A DNA stretch of 64,000 nucleotides from Oscillospiraceae bacterium (GCA_015067145.1 SVNA01000001.1:62001-126000), one strand, 5' to 3'; positions 43,974 through 52,924 are shown, counted from the stretch's first letter. Translations and numbers: made by a program. The notes: generated by a model from the letters alone, not told the origin.

Positions 43974-45890
43974 TTATCTGATTTTCAATTTGCGGAGTGT
44001 TTTTTCTGTTGGTACACCGTTTTTATCCCAGCCTCTTGCCGCATAGTAGTTTTTTTTCATTGTTGCAAGAGGTACAACTGTTTTTGGATTGTTTGCGTCC
44101 TGTGGAACCTTTGTCAGTTTTTCAGGCAGCTTATCATCCTTTTCTGTTATGCCAAAACGTGCATTTACCTCTCTTTCAAGAGTATATCCTCGCTCGCCGC
44201 AGCGGATATATTTTCCGAAGGTCATAGGCATATTTACTGCATACGGAAAAATTTTAGTGTGATGGAACACCGGCAGATGCAGTGCAAGCAGTTCAGGATT
44301 TTTATTTATAAACCTGAGTGCCCAGCCTATATGCGGAATAGCTGCATTTGCCGCTTTTGTAATAGGTCCGTTTGGCTGTGTGATAAGAAAACCCGGGAAA
44401 AATGCATAGGATGTGAACAGACACTGACCTGATGCGGAAATCATCTCCATAAGATCCTGGAAAAGCATTGTGAAATCTGCTTTTGCCTTTGGTGTGTTCG
44501 GATTGGTTCTCAGACCAAGACCCTCAAGAATAACAAGATAACCGCCGTTGAGGTGGCAACCACCACGGTTGGAAACTGCATATCCCAGACCCTGTCCTGC
44601 TGCCATACGAGGCTCGTACGCTGCGAGTTCAAGCCCTTTTACATTCATGGCAAAATCTTCGCCGCCGTACTTTTTGCTTAAATATCGGCTGCCCTCGGCA
44701 AGCTCATCGCCTACGCCTCGTCTGTAGGCAATATCTTCCCAAATCTGTGATATATTATCGGTTCTGCCAAAGCTGAGCCCTGCATCCCACAGACCTTTTT
44801 CCTTTGCTTCCATTGCATAAGATATGGTGTTTGCCGCAGAAATTGTGTCCATACCAAGCTCGTCAAGTTCATAATTCCAGCGGTTTACAAGGGATAAATC
44901 GTCATTTAAAATGCCGCCTGCAAGCAGACCGAGTGTTTCAAGCTCTGGGCCTTTTACCGATTTGCCGTCAACAGTTACTGTACGGGCACATTTGATAGGA
45001 CAGGTCAGACAGCCTTTGTTTACAACGTTGTACTGTTCTGCCAGGGTCTCGCCGTTTACCTTTTCAAAATCAAGGTTTTTGCCGTAGGTATAGTTCTTTG
45101 TGGCAAGAAGTCCGCACATCTGCATACTGCTTACAAGCCCTGCTGTACCAAGTTTTGGCAGCTGATTGCCTGTAAGCGGATGTTTTTTCAGATATTTAAA
45201 CCATTTTTTATTCCACTGAGTTGTTTTTTCTTTATCGTAAACAGGAATTGTGTGATTTCCTGCTGCAGTTATAGCTTTGATATTTTTAGCACCAAACACA
45301 GCACCGACACCTGCACGTCCCGCTGCACGTTCACCACTGAGTACTGCGGCATATTTTACAAGATTTTCTCCTGCAGGACCTATGCAGATATGACCGTATT
45401 TTGATTTGCCTGTTTTGTTCAGCTTTTCTTCCAGCATCTGCTGACATTCGTTGATTTTTGTTCCCCACATATCGTCTGCTGTGTGGAAGATAAATTTATT
45501 GTTGTTTATCTCAATCCAGCTGTGTTTTTCGCATCTGCCTTTTAATATTAAAGCATCATAACCCGCCTTTTTAAGATAATACCCAAAGCTGCCGCCGCAG
45601 TTGGAAGATGCCAGAATACCTGTAAGCGGAGAAAGTGTGGATATATTGAAACGGCTGGAACTTGGTGCACCTGTGCCGGTGAGTGGTCCCGTGGATATTA
45701 CAATTATATTTTCTTCGCCCAATGGATTTTCTTTTCCCGTAAAATTATCGCTTAGTATCTTTGCCGCCATAATTTTGCCGCCGATATACAGTTCTCTGTC
45801 CTTATCTGTCCATGGATATTCTGTAATTTCTCTTGTGGATAAATCAAGCTGGACCACCTTGCCCATATAACCGCCGTACTTACTTTTCAT
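43974..45890 (-). CDS. Aldehyde:ferredoxin oxidoreductase (tungsten enzyme, AOR family)
   Basis: A 638-aa enzyme that interconverts aldehydes and carboxylic acids using ferredoxin. N-terminal domain: YGGYMGKVVQLDLSTREI and YIGGKIMAAKIL; cofactor domain with FGYYLKKAGYDALILKG; [4Fe-4S] cysteines in CLTCPIKCARTV and a fourth Cys in GQCLFTSYAF; later SNRGGCHLNGGY and ELAAYEPRMAAGQGLGYA. These match the tungstopterin AORs. ATG at 45890 is 6 bases after a GGGGG site; an ATG two codons upstream lies too close. It is first in the operon AOR-MoaD-ferredoxin/ADH-zinc ribbon-PG-binding protein, preceded by about 200 bp of AT-rich DNA. Substrate is unknown. Confidence 0.93.
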   Translation of the reverse strand: MKSKYGGYMGKVVQLDLSTREITEYPWTDKDRELYIGGKIMAAKILSDNFTGKENPLGEENIIVISTGPLTGTGAPSSSRFNISTLSPLTGILASSNCGGSFGYYLKKAGYDALILKGRCEKHSWIEINNNKFIFHTADDMWGTKINECQQMLEEKLNKTGKSKYGHICIGPAGENLVKYAAVLSGERAAGRAGVGAVFGAKNIKAITAAGNHTIPVYDKEKTTQWNKKWFKYLKKHPLTGNQLPKLGTAGLVSSMQMCGLLATKNYTYGKNLDFEKVNGETLAEQYNVVNKGCLTCPIKCARTVTVDGKSVKGPELETLGLLAGGILNDDLSLVNRWNYELDELGMDTISAANTISYAMEAKEKGLWDAGLSFGRTDNISQIWEDIAYRRGVGDELAEGSRYLSKKYGGEDFAMNVKGLELAAYEPRMAAGQGLGYAVSNRGGCHLNGGYLVILEGLGLRTNPNTPKAKADFTMLFQDLMEMISASGQCLFTSYAFFPGFLITQPNGPITKAANAAIPHIGWALRFINKNPELLALHLPVFHHTKIFPYAVNMPMTFGKYIRCGERGYTLEREVNARFGITEKDDKLPEKLTKVPQDANNPKTVVPLATMKKNYYAARGWDKNGVPTEKTLRKLKIR

Positions 45891-46052
45891 ACACATCCCC
45901 CTTATATACGGGTATTTCCGTTTGTTAATTTAATAACATGATTTTAGATTAAAATAAATTAAATTAAGTTATATGTGTTATATTTTTAATATATCATATT
46001 TTTTTAAACTTTACAATCTTTTTGATACTTAGTATCGATATTTGAACAAAAT

Positions 46053-46083
46053 AAAAAGCGTATCTGTAACAGATACGCTTTTT
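46053..46083 (-). terminator. Terminator of pduL
   Basis: Near-perfect palindrome AAAAAGCGTATCTG with its complement (46053-46067 and 46069-46083), small loop, flanked by T on the minus strand (TTTTTATTTTG). Located 19 bases beyond the pduL stop. Confidence 0.92.
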
Positions 46084-46101
46084 GTACGTTTAAATATTTA
46101 A

Positions 46102-46668
46102 TTATTTAACGATTTCGCCTTCAGATACGCCGCCGCAAGCATTGTTTTCGTCTGTGTCGATGTGCATTGCTGTTGCGAAAGATGGGCTTACACGAACAAC
46201 AACATCGTCAAATACGAGTGCTCTGCCGCATGTGTCAACTTTAACTTTAACAATTTCTTTATCTGCTACGCCAAAGCTCTGTGCATCTTCTGGTGTGATG
46301 TGGATATGTCTTTTTGCTGCGATAACGCCTTCTGTAAGTTCAACTTCACCAGCTGGGCCAACGAGTTTGCAGCCTGCGGAACCAGCAACGTCGCCGGATT
46401 CTCTTACTGGAGCAGCGATACCGATGGAACGAGCATCTGTAAGGGACAATTCAACCTGTGTGCCTTTTCTAACTGGACCAAGGATGGAAACGTTTTTGAG
46501 TTCTTTTTTAGGACCTACAACTGTTACTCTTTCTTCGCAAGCGTACTGGCCTGGCTGGGAAAGGTCTTTTTTCTTTGTAAGTTCGTGACCTGCACCGAAA
46601 AGAATGTCAAGATGTTCCTGAGACAGATGAATGTGTCTTGCAGATGTTTCAATCAAAATTTTTGCCAT
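46102..46668 (-). CDS. pduL: Phosphate propanoyltransferase / phosphotransacylase (PduL)
   Basis: A zinc-dependent PTAC of 188 aa that exchanges CoA and phosphate on propionyl or acetyl groups. The two beta-barrel repeats are visible: SARHIHLSQEHLDILFG near the start and AKRHIHITPEDAQSFGV in the second half, each with the HxH zinc ligands. DSLT/SLTDAR and SPSFATAMHIDTDENNACG are also family-typical. It lacks a long N-terminal encapsulation peptide, so it should act in the cytosol. No bacterial microcompartment gene is present. It has a promoter at 46711-46739 and a strong terminator; it may supply acyl phosphate for ATP and lie next to the AOR operon for that reason. Confidence 0.93.
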   Translation of the reverse strand: MAKILIETSARHIHLSQEHLDILFGAGHELTKKKDLSQPGQYACEERVTVVGPKKELKNVSILGPVRKGTQVELSLTDARSIGIAAPVRESGDVAGSAGCKLVGPAGEVELTEGVIAAKRHIHITPEDAQSFGVADKEIVKVKVDTCGRALVFDDVVVRVSPSFATAMHIDTDENNACGGVSEGEIVK

Positions 46669-46710
46669 TTATATATCCTCCGTTTTTAATAAACATTTGT
46701 TTGTATCTTA

Positions 46711-46739
46711 ATGATACCTTAAATTTGTGAAAAAAACAA
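46711..46739 (-). promoter_or_regulatory. Sigma-A type promoter of pduL
   Basis: Minus strand TTGTTT, 17-base spacer, TATCAT, about 40 bases upstream of the pduL ATG. The rest of the interval up to 46887 is AT-rich and holds no gene I can support. Confidence 0.6.
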
Positions 46740-46887
46740 TAGATATTTAAATAAATTTAAGCTAATTGTTATATTTTAAACATTTGCACAAATTACGTTT
46801 AAAAAAATAATCTGTGTTGTTGCTTTTAACCACCTTGCACCATATATATACGTTCTGAATAAAATAACTGTAGGGTGGTGATTGTCT

Positions 46888-47337
46888 GTGAAATATAATA
46901 ACTATGATATTTATATAAAAGTGCTGTATATCAACGCAGGAAAGTCTGTTATGGACAGACTTTCCTCAGTATTTACACCATATATACGTTATGATTACCT
47001 TTATCATATTTATAATAAAATCCTTGCTTCACCGCTTGATAATCATTGTGCCTTTAATGACTGTTTCGGTGCTTTTTTCCACAAACTGTGCTGTAAATTA
47101 TCAAACGATATTTATAAAGATGATATTATTTATTATATACTTTCGCCATATCATAACTATGATGTTATATTTCAGATGCTTGTACCAGATAAAAAATCTG
47201 TTTTCACCAACAACTTATTCGTACACCAGTGTAAAGTCAACAAACTTTACTCTGGTAAAAAATCGGATAAATTCAGTGAATATCTTAATTTTGCAGAGGA
47301 TTTATTCAACAAAAGCGAAAAAATACAGCAGGAATAA
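46888..47337 (+). CDS. Hypothetical protein
   Basis: A 149-aa Tyr/Asn/Lys-rich protein with no recognised domain. It is largely soluble and probably helical, with hydrophobic patches, YDYLYHIYNKIL and a run with three Cys, FHKLCCKL and FNDCFG. The start is uncertain: GTG at 46888 (7 bases after GGGTGGTG) or TTG at 46882. It is alone on the plus strand and is closed by a strong terminator, which supports a real gene. No homologous family can be named; a narrow-range Clostridia gene is likely. Confidence 0.55.
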   Translation: MKYNNYDIYIKVLYINAGKSVMDRLSSVFTPYIRYDYLYHIYNKILASPLDNHCAFNDCFGAFFHKLCCKLSNDIYKDDIIYYILSPYHNYDVIFQMLVPDKKSVFTNNLFVHQCKVNKLYSGKKSDKFSEYLNFAEDLFNKSEKIQQE

Positions 47338-47360
47338 TTATTTCCTGCTGTTTATTTTTT
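47325..47360. terminator. Bidirectional terminator between 46.9-kb ORF and trhP
   Basis: Perfect 10-bp stem ACAGCAGGAA / TTCCTGCTGT with an AT loop of 7, overlapping the stop of the plus-strand ORF. Plus-strand T-run TTTATTTTTT; minus-strand TATTTTTTCG. Confidence 0.9.
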
Positions 47361-47365
47361 ATATA

Positions 47366-48583
47366 TTATTTTGCAAGTTTTCTCAGAATGGACATTGGTG
47401 CAATCTCAACATCGCAAGGTACAGAGAAAGGCATCATAGAATGTGCTGTGCTTTCAATCTCGTTACCGTCTGCATCAAAGATTTTTTCAGGTGCAAATTT
47501 CATCACGCTGCCGTCAGGGCTGAGCACTTCAATTTCATCACCAACAACAAACTTACCGCGCTGTGAGCAGTAAAGTGTACCGTTTTCCCATTTTTCTGCA
47601 ACTGCCAGCAGATCCCATTCTCTGATATATGTAGAAGAATCTGTTGTCTGTGTTGCATTTTCCCTGCCGAAGTAGAAACCTGTGGAATATCTGCGGTGGC
47701 TTGTTTTTGTAAGTTCTTCGAGAACAGAAATAGGACAAAGGAAATCATCAGGATTTGCAGCGTAAGCATCGAGTGCCTGACGGTATGCTGCTGTTACAGA
47801 TGCAACATAGTAGAAGCTCTTTGCTCTGCCTTCAATTTTAAGGCTTGTGATACCTGCTTTTGCCAGCATATCGATATATGGTGCCATACACAGATCGTTT
47901 GCATTCATTATGTATGTACCTTCTTCTGTTTCGTTGATATCGAAATACAGATCAGGGCGTTTTTTTTCAACCAGCTGATACTGCCAGCGGCAAGGCTGAG
48001 AACATTCACCGCGGTTTGCATCACGGCCGTTGAGATACTGGGACAAAAGGCATCTGCCGGAAAAAGACATACACATTGCACCGTGTACAAATGCTTCTAT
48101 ATCCAGATCCTTTGGTGTTTTTTCGCGAATTTCAATAATATCTTCAAGGCTTGTTTCTCGTGCAAGAACAATACGTTTTGCACCAAGTGCATAGGCTGCA
48201 TTTGCTGTAACGTAGTTCATTATGCCAACCTGTGTGGAAAAATGTATTTCCATACCAGGTGCATTTTCCTTTACCATACTGAGTACGCCGAGGTCTGCCA
48301 CAATAACAGCGTGAACGCCTGTTTCAGCTACCTTTCTGATAAACTCAGGCATCTTTTTTACATCTGCATTTGTAGGCACAGTATTGAGTGTAAGATAAAC
48401 TTTTTTGCCGAGGCTGTTGGCGTAGTCAGCTGCTTCTTTAAGCTGTTCAAGTGAAAAGTTTTTTGGTGCTGCACGCATACCAAAGTCTTCAGCACCAAGA
48501 TATACAGCATCTGCACCATATGCAAAAGCAAATTTAAGTCGCTCCATATCTCCTGCAGGAGATAAAAGTTCAGGTATATTCAT
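47366..48583 (-). CDS. trhP: U32 family protein, likely tRNA U34 hydroxylase TrhP
   Basis: A 405-aa peptidase U32-family protein. The N-terminal barrel opens with IPELLSPAGDMERLKFAFAY and the family signature EAFVHGAMCMSFSGRCLLSQ with conserved Cys and NRGECSQPCRWQY. In Bacillus the homologue YrrO (with YrrN) forms 5-hydroxyuridine in tRNA from prephenate; this makes TrhP the best label, although U32 members vary. It follows mltG by 11 bp, as in Bacillus yrrL-yrrO. Confidence 0.85.
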   Translation of the reverse strand: MNIPELLSPAGDMERLKFAFAYGADAVYLGAEDFGMRAAPKNFSLEQLKEAADYANSLGKKVYLTLNTVPTNADVKKMPEFIRKVAETGVHAVIVADLGVLSMVKENAPGMEIHFSTQVGIMNYVTANAAYALGAKRIVLARETSLEDIIEIREKTPKDLDIEAFVHGAMCMSFSGRCLLSQYLNGRDANRGECSQPCRWQYQLVEKKRPDLYFDINETEEGTYIMNANDLCMAPYIDMLAKAGITSLKIEGRAKSFYYVASVTAAYRQALDAYAANPDDFLCPISVLEELTKTSHRRYSTGFYFGRENATQTTDSSTYIREWDLLAVAEKWENGTLYCSQRGKFVVGDEIEVLSPDGSVMKFAPEKIFDADGNEIESTAHSMMPFSVPCDVEIAPMSILRKLAK

Positions 48584-48594
48584 TTATAAACTCC

Positions 48595-49659
48595 TTATTT
48601 AACGGTAGCATTTACCGCTTCCATTGTTGCAATATTCTGCACATGACCTGCCCAGGTTTCTGCATAGTAGTATTTTCCTGTAAGGTCTGTGAGGAAGAAA
48701 TAGTATGGACTGTCTGGTGTTGGGTTAAGTACAGCATTGATGGCTGAAATGCTTGGGGAAGAAACAGGTGTGATTGGAATACCAACACACAGATATGTAT
48801 TAACCGCTTCCTGCATAGCAACAGGGCTCTGGTCACGGCCTACGCCAAGATATGGTTCAACCTGTTCTCTCATATAGTAGTAGGAAACATCGGATTCAAG
48901 TTTCGGGAACGGAGAATCCGGTTTGAGACGGTTGAGGAATACTGCTGCAACATCAGGCTGATTGATTGGGTCGCCTGCTTCTTCTTCAACATAGGAAGCA
49001 AGGGTAACTACATCCTGAAGTGTAAAGCCCTGCTGTTCCATCTGTGCATACATTTCATCAGTTATAAGGCTGTCAAAATGACCGAGCATCTTTTCGGCAA
49101 TTTCGTATGCTGTTGCTTCCGGGTAAAACTCGTATGTTTCAGGATATAAAAAGCCTTCCATTTTAAAAGGTTTAAGTTCGTGGTCCTCTACATACTGATA
49201 GAATTTAAACTGTGACCAGTCGGTTTCTTCCACTGTATCAATAAATTCCTGTGCATCGCAGAAACCCGCTTCTTCCACAAGTCTGGAAATTCTTACAATG
49301 GAAGAACCTTCAAAAACTGTGATGGAAACTGTTTCTCTGAGATCTTTTGGTGTTGTGAGTTCTTTTACGATTTCTTCATAAGACATATTTTCTCTGAGAG
49401 TAAATTCGCCGTACTGAAGATTGTCAATCGGGTTCTGTTTTGCATAGAGTTTGAAAAAAAGCTCGTTTTTTACAACGCCGCTGTCTGCAAGCACTGTTGC
49501 AACAGAGTATGCCCCCATACCCTTTTCAAGCTGAACTGTAACTGCTTTATCGCTGCCTTTGCCGCCTTTTACGTCACCGTTATAGGACATAAATACCGCA
49601 CCAACTGCTGCAACACCTATTACTGCAATAACTGCAAGAATAGAAATAATCTTTTTCAC
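48595..49659 (-). CDS. mltG: Endolytic transglycosylase MltG
   Basis: A 354-aa membrane-anchored enzyme (YceG-like) that cleaves nascent glycan strands. N-terminal transmembrane anchor at residues 4-26, LysM-like part (about 40-120), then the catalytic domain with VTLASYVEEEAGD (the proposed catalytic Glu) and PFPKLESDVSYYY, ending VGIPITPVSSPSISAINA. GTG start after AAGGAG. Cotranscribed with trhP. Confidence 0.95.
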   Translation of the reverse strand: MKKIISILAVIAVIGVAAVGAVFMSYNGDVKGGKGSDKAVTVQLEKGMGAYSVATVLADSGVVKNELFFKLYAKQNPIDNLQYGEFTLRENMSYEEIVKELTTPKDLRETVSITVFEGSSIVRISRLVEEAGFCDAQEFIDTVEETDWSQFKFYQYVEDHELKPFKMEGFLYPETYEFYPEATAYEIAEKMLGHFDSLITDEMYAQMEQQGFTLQDVVTLASYVEEEAGDPINQPDVAAVFLNRLKPDSPFPKLESDVSYYYMREQVEPYLGVGRDQSPVAMQEAVNTYLCVGIPITPVSSPSISAINAVLNPTPDSPYYFFLTDLTGKYYYAETWAGHVQNIATMEAVNATVK

Positions 49660-49680
49660 TGTCTTTTTCTCCTTAATATA

Positions 49681-50493
49681 TTAATCAAACATCAGATTTG
49701 CATATACTTCTTTATCCAGATTTTTCACAAGACAATGTGGCTGTAATCTGCCCTCACCGAGAAACAATGGTGAATTCTGTGAAAGCTGAATTTCCGCCTT
49801 TTCTTTGCCTGTGCGTTCCCTTACCGCCTGCAGCAACTGCAGTGCATAAGATGTGGAATCTGCAAATAAGTCTCTGACGATTATTTTATCTTTATCTTCA
49901 TAATACAGACAGTATGCGTTTTTGCTTTCAGCGGTTGAACCGCCTTCAGTATACACATACTCTGTAAATTTTTCGTATCCTTCTTTTGAAAAGTGTACAA
50001 CCTCGTCTTCGCTGTATTTAGACCGAACTTCTTTAAATCTTGAGGAGGTAACTGTGTCAAAATCTGCAGTTGCCCACAGATTTCTCTTTATATCTATAAC
50101 AGCTTTACGAAGATATACTGTGTTGTCATATCCCATATTTCTGTAAAAGTCAAACAGACTTTCCTGTGCCGGCTGTGTAAGGACAAACTGATAGCCCTCG
50201 CTGAGTTTTTTATTCTCTACATACTCCATAAGCTGTTTTGCATAGCCTTTATTTCTGTACTGCGGCACAGTTGCAAGACCATAGATATAAAAACCTTTTT
50301 TGTTATATGCATAAAGGTCTATGCCTGCAATAACCATTGCGGCTATTTCATCATTTTCTTTTACAAGATAGATTTCTTCGGGTTTACAGATATTTGCAGC
50401 AAACTGTGCAAATTTTTCGCTGTCACCGAAAATCTCTGTCCAAAGCTGTTGTATTCTTTTTAAATCAGCTGTAGTGGCTGTTGTAAACTGCAT
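49681..50493 (-). CDS. GNAT-family acetyltransferase
   Basis: A 270-aa protein. Residues 1-130 are a GNAT fold with the acetyl-CoA loop VPQYRNKGYAKQLM (about 77-90) and YRNMGYDNTVYLR. The second half (about 140-270) is a further alpha/beta region without a clear motif, a layout seen in Eis-like or double-domain acetyltransferases. Substrate unknown. ATG follows AAGGAG; it sits between DUF2156 and mltG genes. Confidence 0.8.
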   Translation of the reverse strand: MQFTTATTADLKRIQQLWTEIFGDSEKFAQFAANICKPEEIYLVKENDEIAAMVIAGIDLYAYNKKGFYIYGLATVPQYRNKGYAKQLMEYVENKKLSEGYQFVLTQPAQESLFDFYRNMGYDNTVYLRKAVIDIKRNLWATADFDTVTSSRFKEVRSKYSEDEVVHFSKEGYEKFTEYVYTEGGSTAESKNAYCLYYEDKDKIIVRDLFADSTSYALQLLQAVRERTGKEKAEIQLSQNSPLFLGEGRLQPHCLVKNLDKEVYANLMFD

Positions 50494-50509
50494 AAAAAGT
50501 CTCCTTTTT

Positions 50510-51406
50510 TTACACTACATCAAGTTTTGCCATATATTTTGTGCGGATTTCACATGGAAAGTTTGCAAGTTTTGCCTTACGCAGATTTTCCTGCCCCATA
50601 TCGTCCTCCCGGTTGATAAATTCATAATTCTGCAGGCAGTTACGTGCAAAATCGCGGTTTATTACGGCATAAGCACCTGTGACCTCGTGAAATGCTTTTT
50701 CCACGATTATATCAACCATATTATCATTTATAGGTGAAGCAAGTGTGAAAGCCACTATTCCGTCTTTTATCTCTATAAAGGCACCTATAATGTCTGTTTT
50801 TTCCAGATTGTCAAGAATTTCTATAATTCCTTCTCTTTCTGCAAACAATCCCATCGACTCATCACAGTTATTTCTGCGACACCATTCTCTTTCAAACTCT
50901 TTTGCCTTTTCCACATTTTCCAAGGTGAGTATATTGAAAGTATATTCAGGATTGTCTCGTTCAAAACGGGAACAGTGATTGCGTTTTTTCTGATAGTTTT
51001 TACCTAAAAGGTTGCTCAGGTCCTCTGTTTTGTAAATATAGTCAAAGGTATCTCTGTCTGCAACAATCTCGAACAGACTGCCAAAATGCTGTTCCATAAC
51101 AGCTTTCTGATTTTCGTCCATTGCAAAAATCTTTATACGGTAGCTGTTCTCTTTTGCATCATCAATTATCATCTGAACAGCTTTTTCAAAAGGCAGTTCC
51201 CCAACAGGAGAAAGATACCAGTAAGAATTATCGCCCATAGTGCGCATAAAGAGTGTGTTTTCGCAGATTGTATACTCCACATGATGACGGAAAGACCATA
51301 TAAGCATTGTAAAGAAACAGTGGTCACAGTTTTCCACATTATATTTCTTTAAAATCGGGTTTATTGTTTCAAAATCCTCTACTGCAAGCTTTTTAAAATT
51401 TTTCAT
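50510..51406 (-). CDS. DUF2156 (phosphatidylglycerol lysyltransferase-like) protein
   Basis: A 298-aa protein of the DUF2156/LPG_synthase_C type with a double GNAT fold; no membrane segment is attached. Stretches such as NHCSRFERDNPEYTFNILTLE, HEVTGAYAVINRDFARNCL and NREDDMGQENLRKAKLA are family-typical. Soluble members in Clostridia are annotated only as hypothetical proteins; transfer of an amino acid from tRNA to a lipid or peptide is possible but not shown. It follows tmk by 2 bp. Confidence 0.85.
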   Translation of the reverse strand: MKNFKKLAVEDFETINPILKKYNVENCDHCFFTMLIWSFRHHVEYTICENTLFMRTMGDNSYWYLSPVGELPFEKAVQMIIDDAKENSYRIKIFAMDENQKAVMEQHFGSLFEIVADRDTFDYIYKTEDLSNLLGKNYQKKRNHCSRFERDNPEYTFNILTLENVEKAKEFEREWCRRNNCDESMGLFAEREGIIEILDNLEKTDIIGAFIEIKDGIVAFTLASPINDNMVDIIVEKAFHEVTGAYAVINRDFARNCLQNYEFINREDDMGQENLRKAKLANFPCEIRTKYMAKLDVV

Positions 51407-51408
51407 AA

Positions 51409-52071
51409 TTATAGAACCTTATTAACTGCTTCAAATATTTTATCTGCAATTTCTTCTATTGTAAGTGGATTTTCACCGTTGTCACATTTTATTCTTGTCC
51501 AGTTATCATGGCTGACACAGAAATACGCCGCTTTTCTGGATTTTTCCAGATATTCCTTATCCTTTTCGTGGATATCTTTTTTGCTTTCGTCACCAAGATA
51601 TCTTTTGCTCATCAACTTCTGTGAAACTTCAGGGCTCATGTCCAAGTATATTACAACATCTGGCTTTGGGATACCGATTTTTTTGTATTCAAAATCATAA
51701 AGCCAGTCCATAAATCCGTCCCAGTCTTCGCTTGGCAGTTTGGAACACTGGTGGACACCGTTGCTTGTGGTGTATCTGTCTGCCACAACTATACCGCCAT
51801 CGTTGTAGAACTGCTCCCAGTTTGTTTTAAAACTGATATATCTGTCCACAGCATAAAAGCTGGAAGCTGCATAAGCGTTTACTCCATCAGGTTTGTCGCT
51901 GAGTTTGCCGCTGAGATACATTCTTACTGGTGCGGAAGAATCGCTTTCATAGTCGGGGAAAGTTACCTTTTTAACTGCAAAATCCTTGCTTTTCAATGCT
52001 TCAAAAAGCAGATTCGCCTGTGTTGCCTTGCCTGAACCGTCAAGGCCTTCAATAACAATAAGTTTACCCAT
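51409..52071 (-). CDS. tmk: Thymidylate kinase
   Basis: A 220-aa nucleotide kinase that makes dTDP from dTMP. The opening IVIEGLDGSGKATQANLLFE is the P-loop, DRYTTSNGVHQCSKL is the DRY/nucleoside motif, and VVIYLDMSPEVSQKLM with a Lys/Asp-rich lid (YLGDESKKDIHEKDKEYLE) follow. The residue after the P-loop Lys is Ala (GKAT) rather than the usual Ser or Thr, but Thr is next to it. It is close to thyX, so dTMP synthesis and phosphorylation are linked. Confidence 0.9.
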   Translation of the reverse strand: MGKLIVIEGLDGSGKATQANLLFEALKSKDFAVKKVTFPDYESDSSAPVRMYLSGKLSDKPDGVNAYAASSFYAVDRYISFKTNWEQFYNDGGIVVADRYTTSNGVHQCSKLPSEDWDGFMDWLYDFEYKKIGIPKPDVVIYLDMSPEVSQKLMSKRYLGDESKKDIHEKDKEYLEKSRKAAYFCVSHDNWTRIKCDNGENPLTIEEIADKIFEAVNKVL

Positions 52072-52159
52072 TTATGTAACCTCATAAAACAAGTATTTTA
52101 TCTGTTTTACATGTAAAGCCATCAAACTTTACAGCCCGCAAATAGCTGCTTAAACAGCA

Positions 52160-52924
52160 TTATTTTTTAATATTTGCGTATTTTTCTTTCATTTCTGCTG
52201 CTTTGCCACAGCTCATTTTACCCTCTTTACATACACCGCAGGCACAGCTTGGACCCGCTTTCTGGAAAAGTGCAGGTGCAACTTCCCAAACCAGTTTAAG
52301 CATTTCATCGGCAAGCTGGCGGATTTCCCACTGTGCTCTCATACAGCAGCGGTGTGCAAAGAAATTGTTGAGGCTGCGTGCATTCATTGTAACAATCATC
52401 TTTGTTGTGCATGCGTTAGGAAGAATAAAGCGTGCATCTTCGATAGCCTGTTTTTCTGCAGCTTTGTTTGCAGCTTTTTCGTCCATACCCTCAGCAATCA
52501 TTCTTGCCTTGTGTGCTTCCTTGAGAACCTCTGTAACTTTGATATAGTTTTCGCAGGCTGCATCCATGGATTCGTTGAATTTGCTGAGAGTTTCTTCATC
52601 CGCTGCAACTTCAGGCGGTGTAACAAAGTCGAACTGTTTGAGATTTACGTACCTCTGGCTCTGAACACTGTAGGAAGCAATTCTGTGTCGTGTAATCTGT
52701 GCCAGCAGAGAACGGGAAACGCCCTCGATAGCAAATGTAAAGCTAACGTGTTCTGTTGGGCTTTCATGACCTAAAGAAGAAAGCATTGTAACAAATTCCT
52801 TGCTTTTTTCTTCGGTAAGACCATCAAGCAGTGTGTCAATCTGTGCATTGGAATAACAAAGTTTTGCTGCTGCAGCAACAACCTTTTCGGGATTTGGTGT
52901 ATGTGCAATAAGTTGAACTTTCAT
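52160..52924 (-). CDS. thyX: FAD-dependent thymidylate synthase ThyX
   Basis: Flavin enzyme of 254 aa that makes dTMP from dUMP with methylene-tetrahydrofolate. The ThyX motif RHRIASYSVQSQRY (RHRxxSxxxxSQR) is complete, near residues 77-90. The C-terminal RSLNNFFAHRCCMRAQWEIR contains the conserved RxLNNFxxxR..AQWEIR region, and the last part has a Cys-rich CACGVCKEGKMSCG. No thyA is in the window. ATG follows AAGGAGAG, after pcrA. Confidence 0.96.
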   Translation of the reverse strand: MKVQLIAHTPNPEKVVAAAAKLCYSNAQIDTLLDGLTEEKSKEFVTMLSSLGHESPTEHVSFTFAIEGVSRSLLAQITRHRIASYSVQSQRYVNLKQFDFVTPPEVAADEETLSKFNESMDAACENYIKVTEVLKEAHKARMIAEGMDEKAANKAAEKQAIEDARFILPNACTTKMIVTMNARSLNNFFAHRCCMRAQWEIRQLADEMLKLVWEVAPALFQKAGPSCACGVCKEGKMSCGKAAEMKEKYANIKK

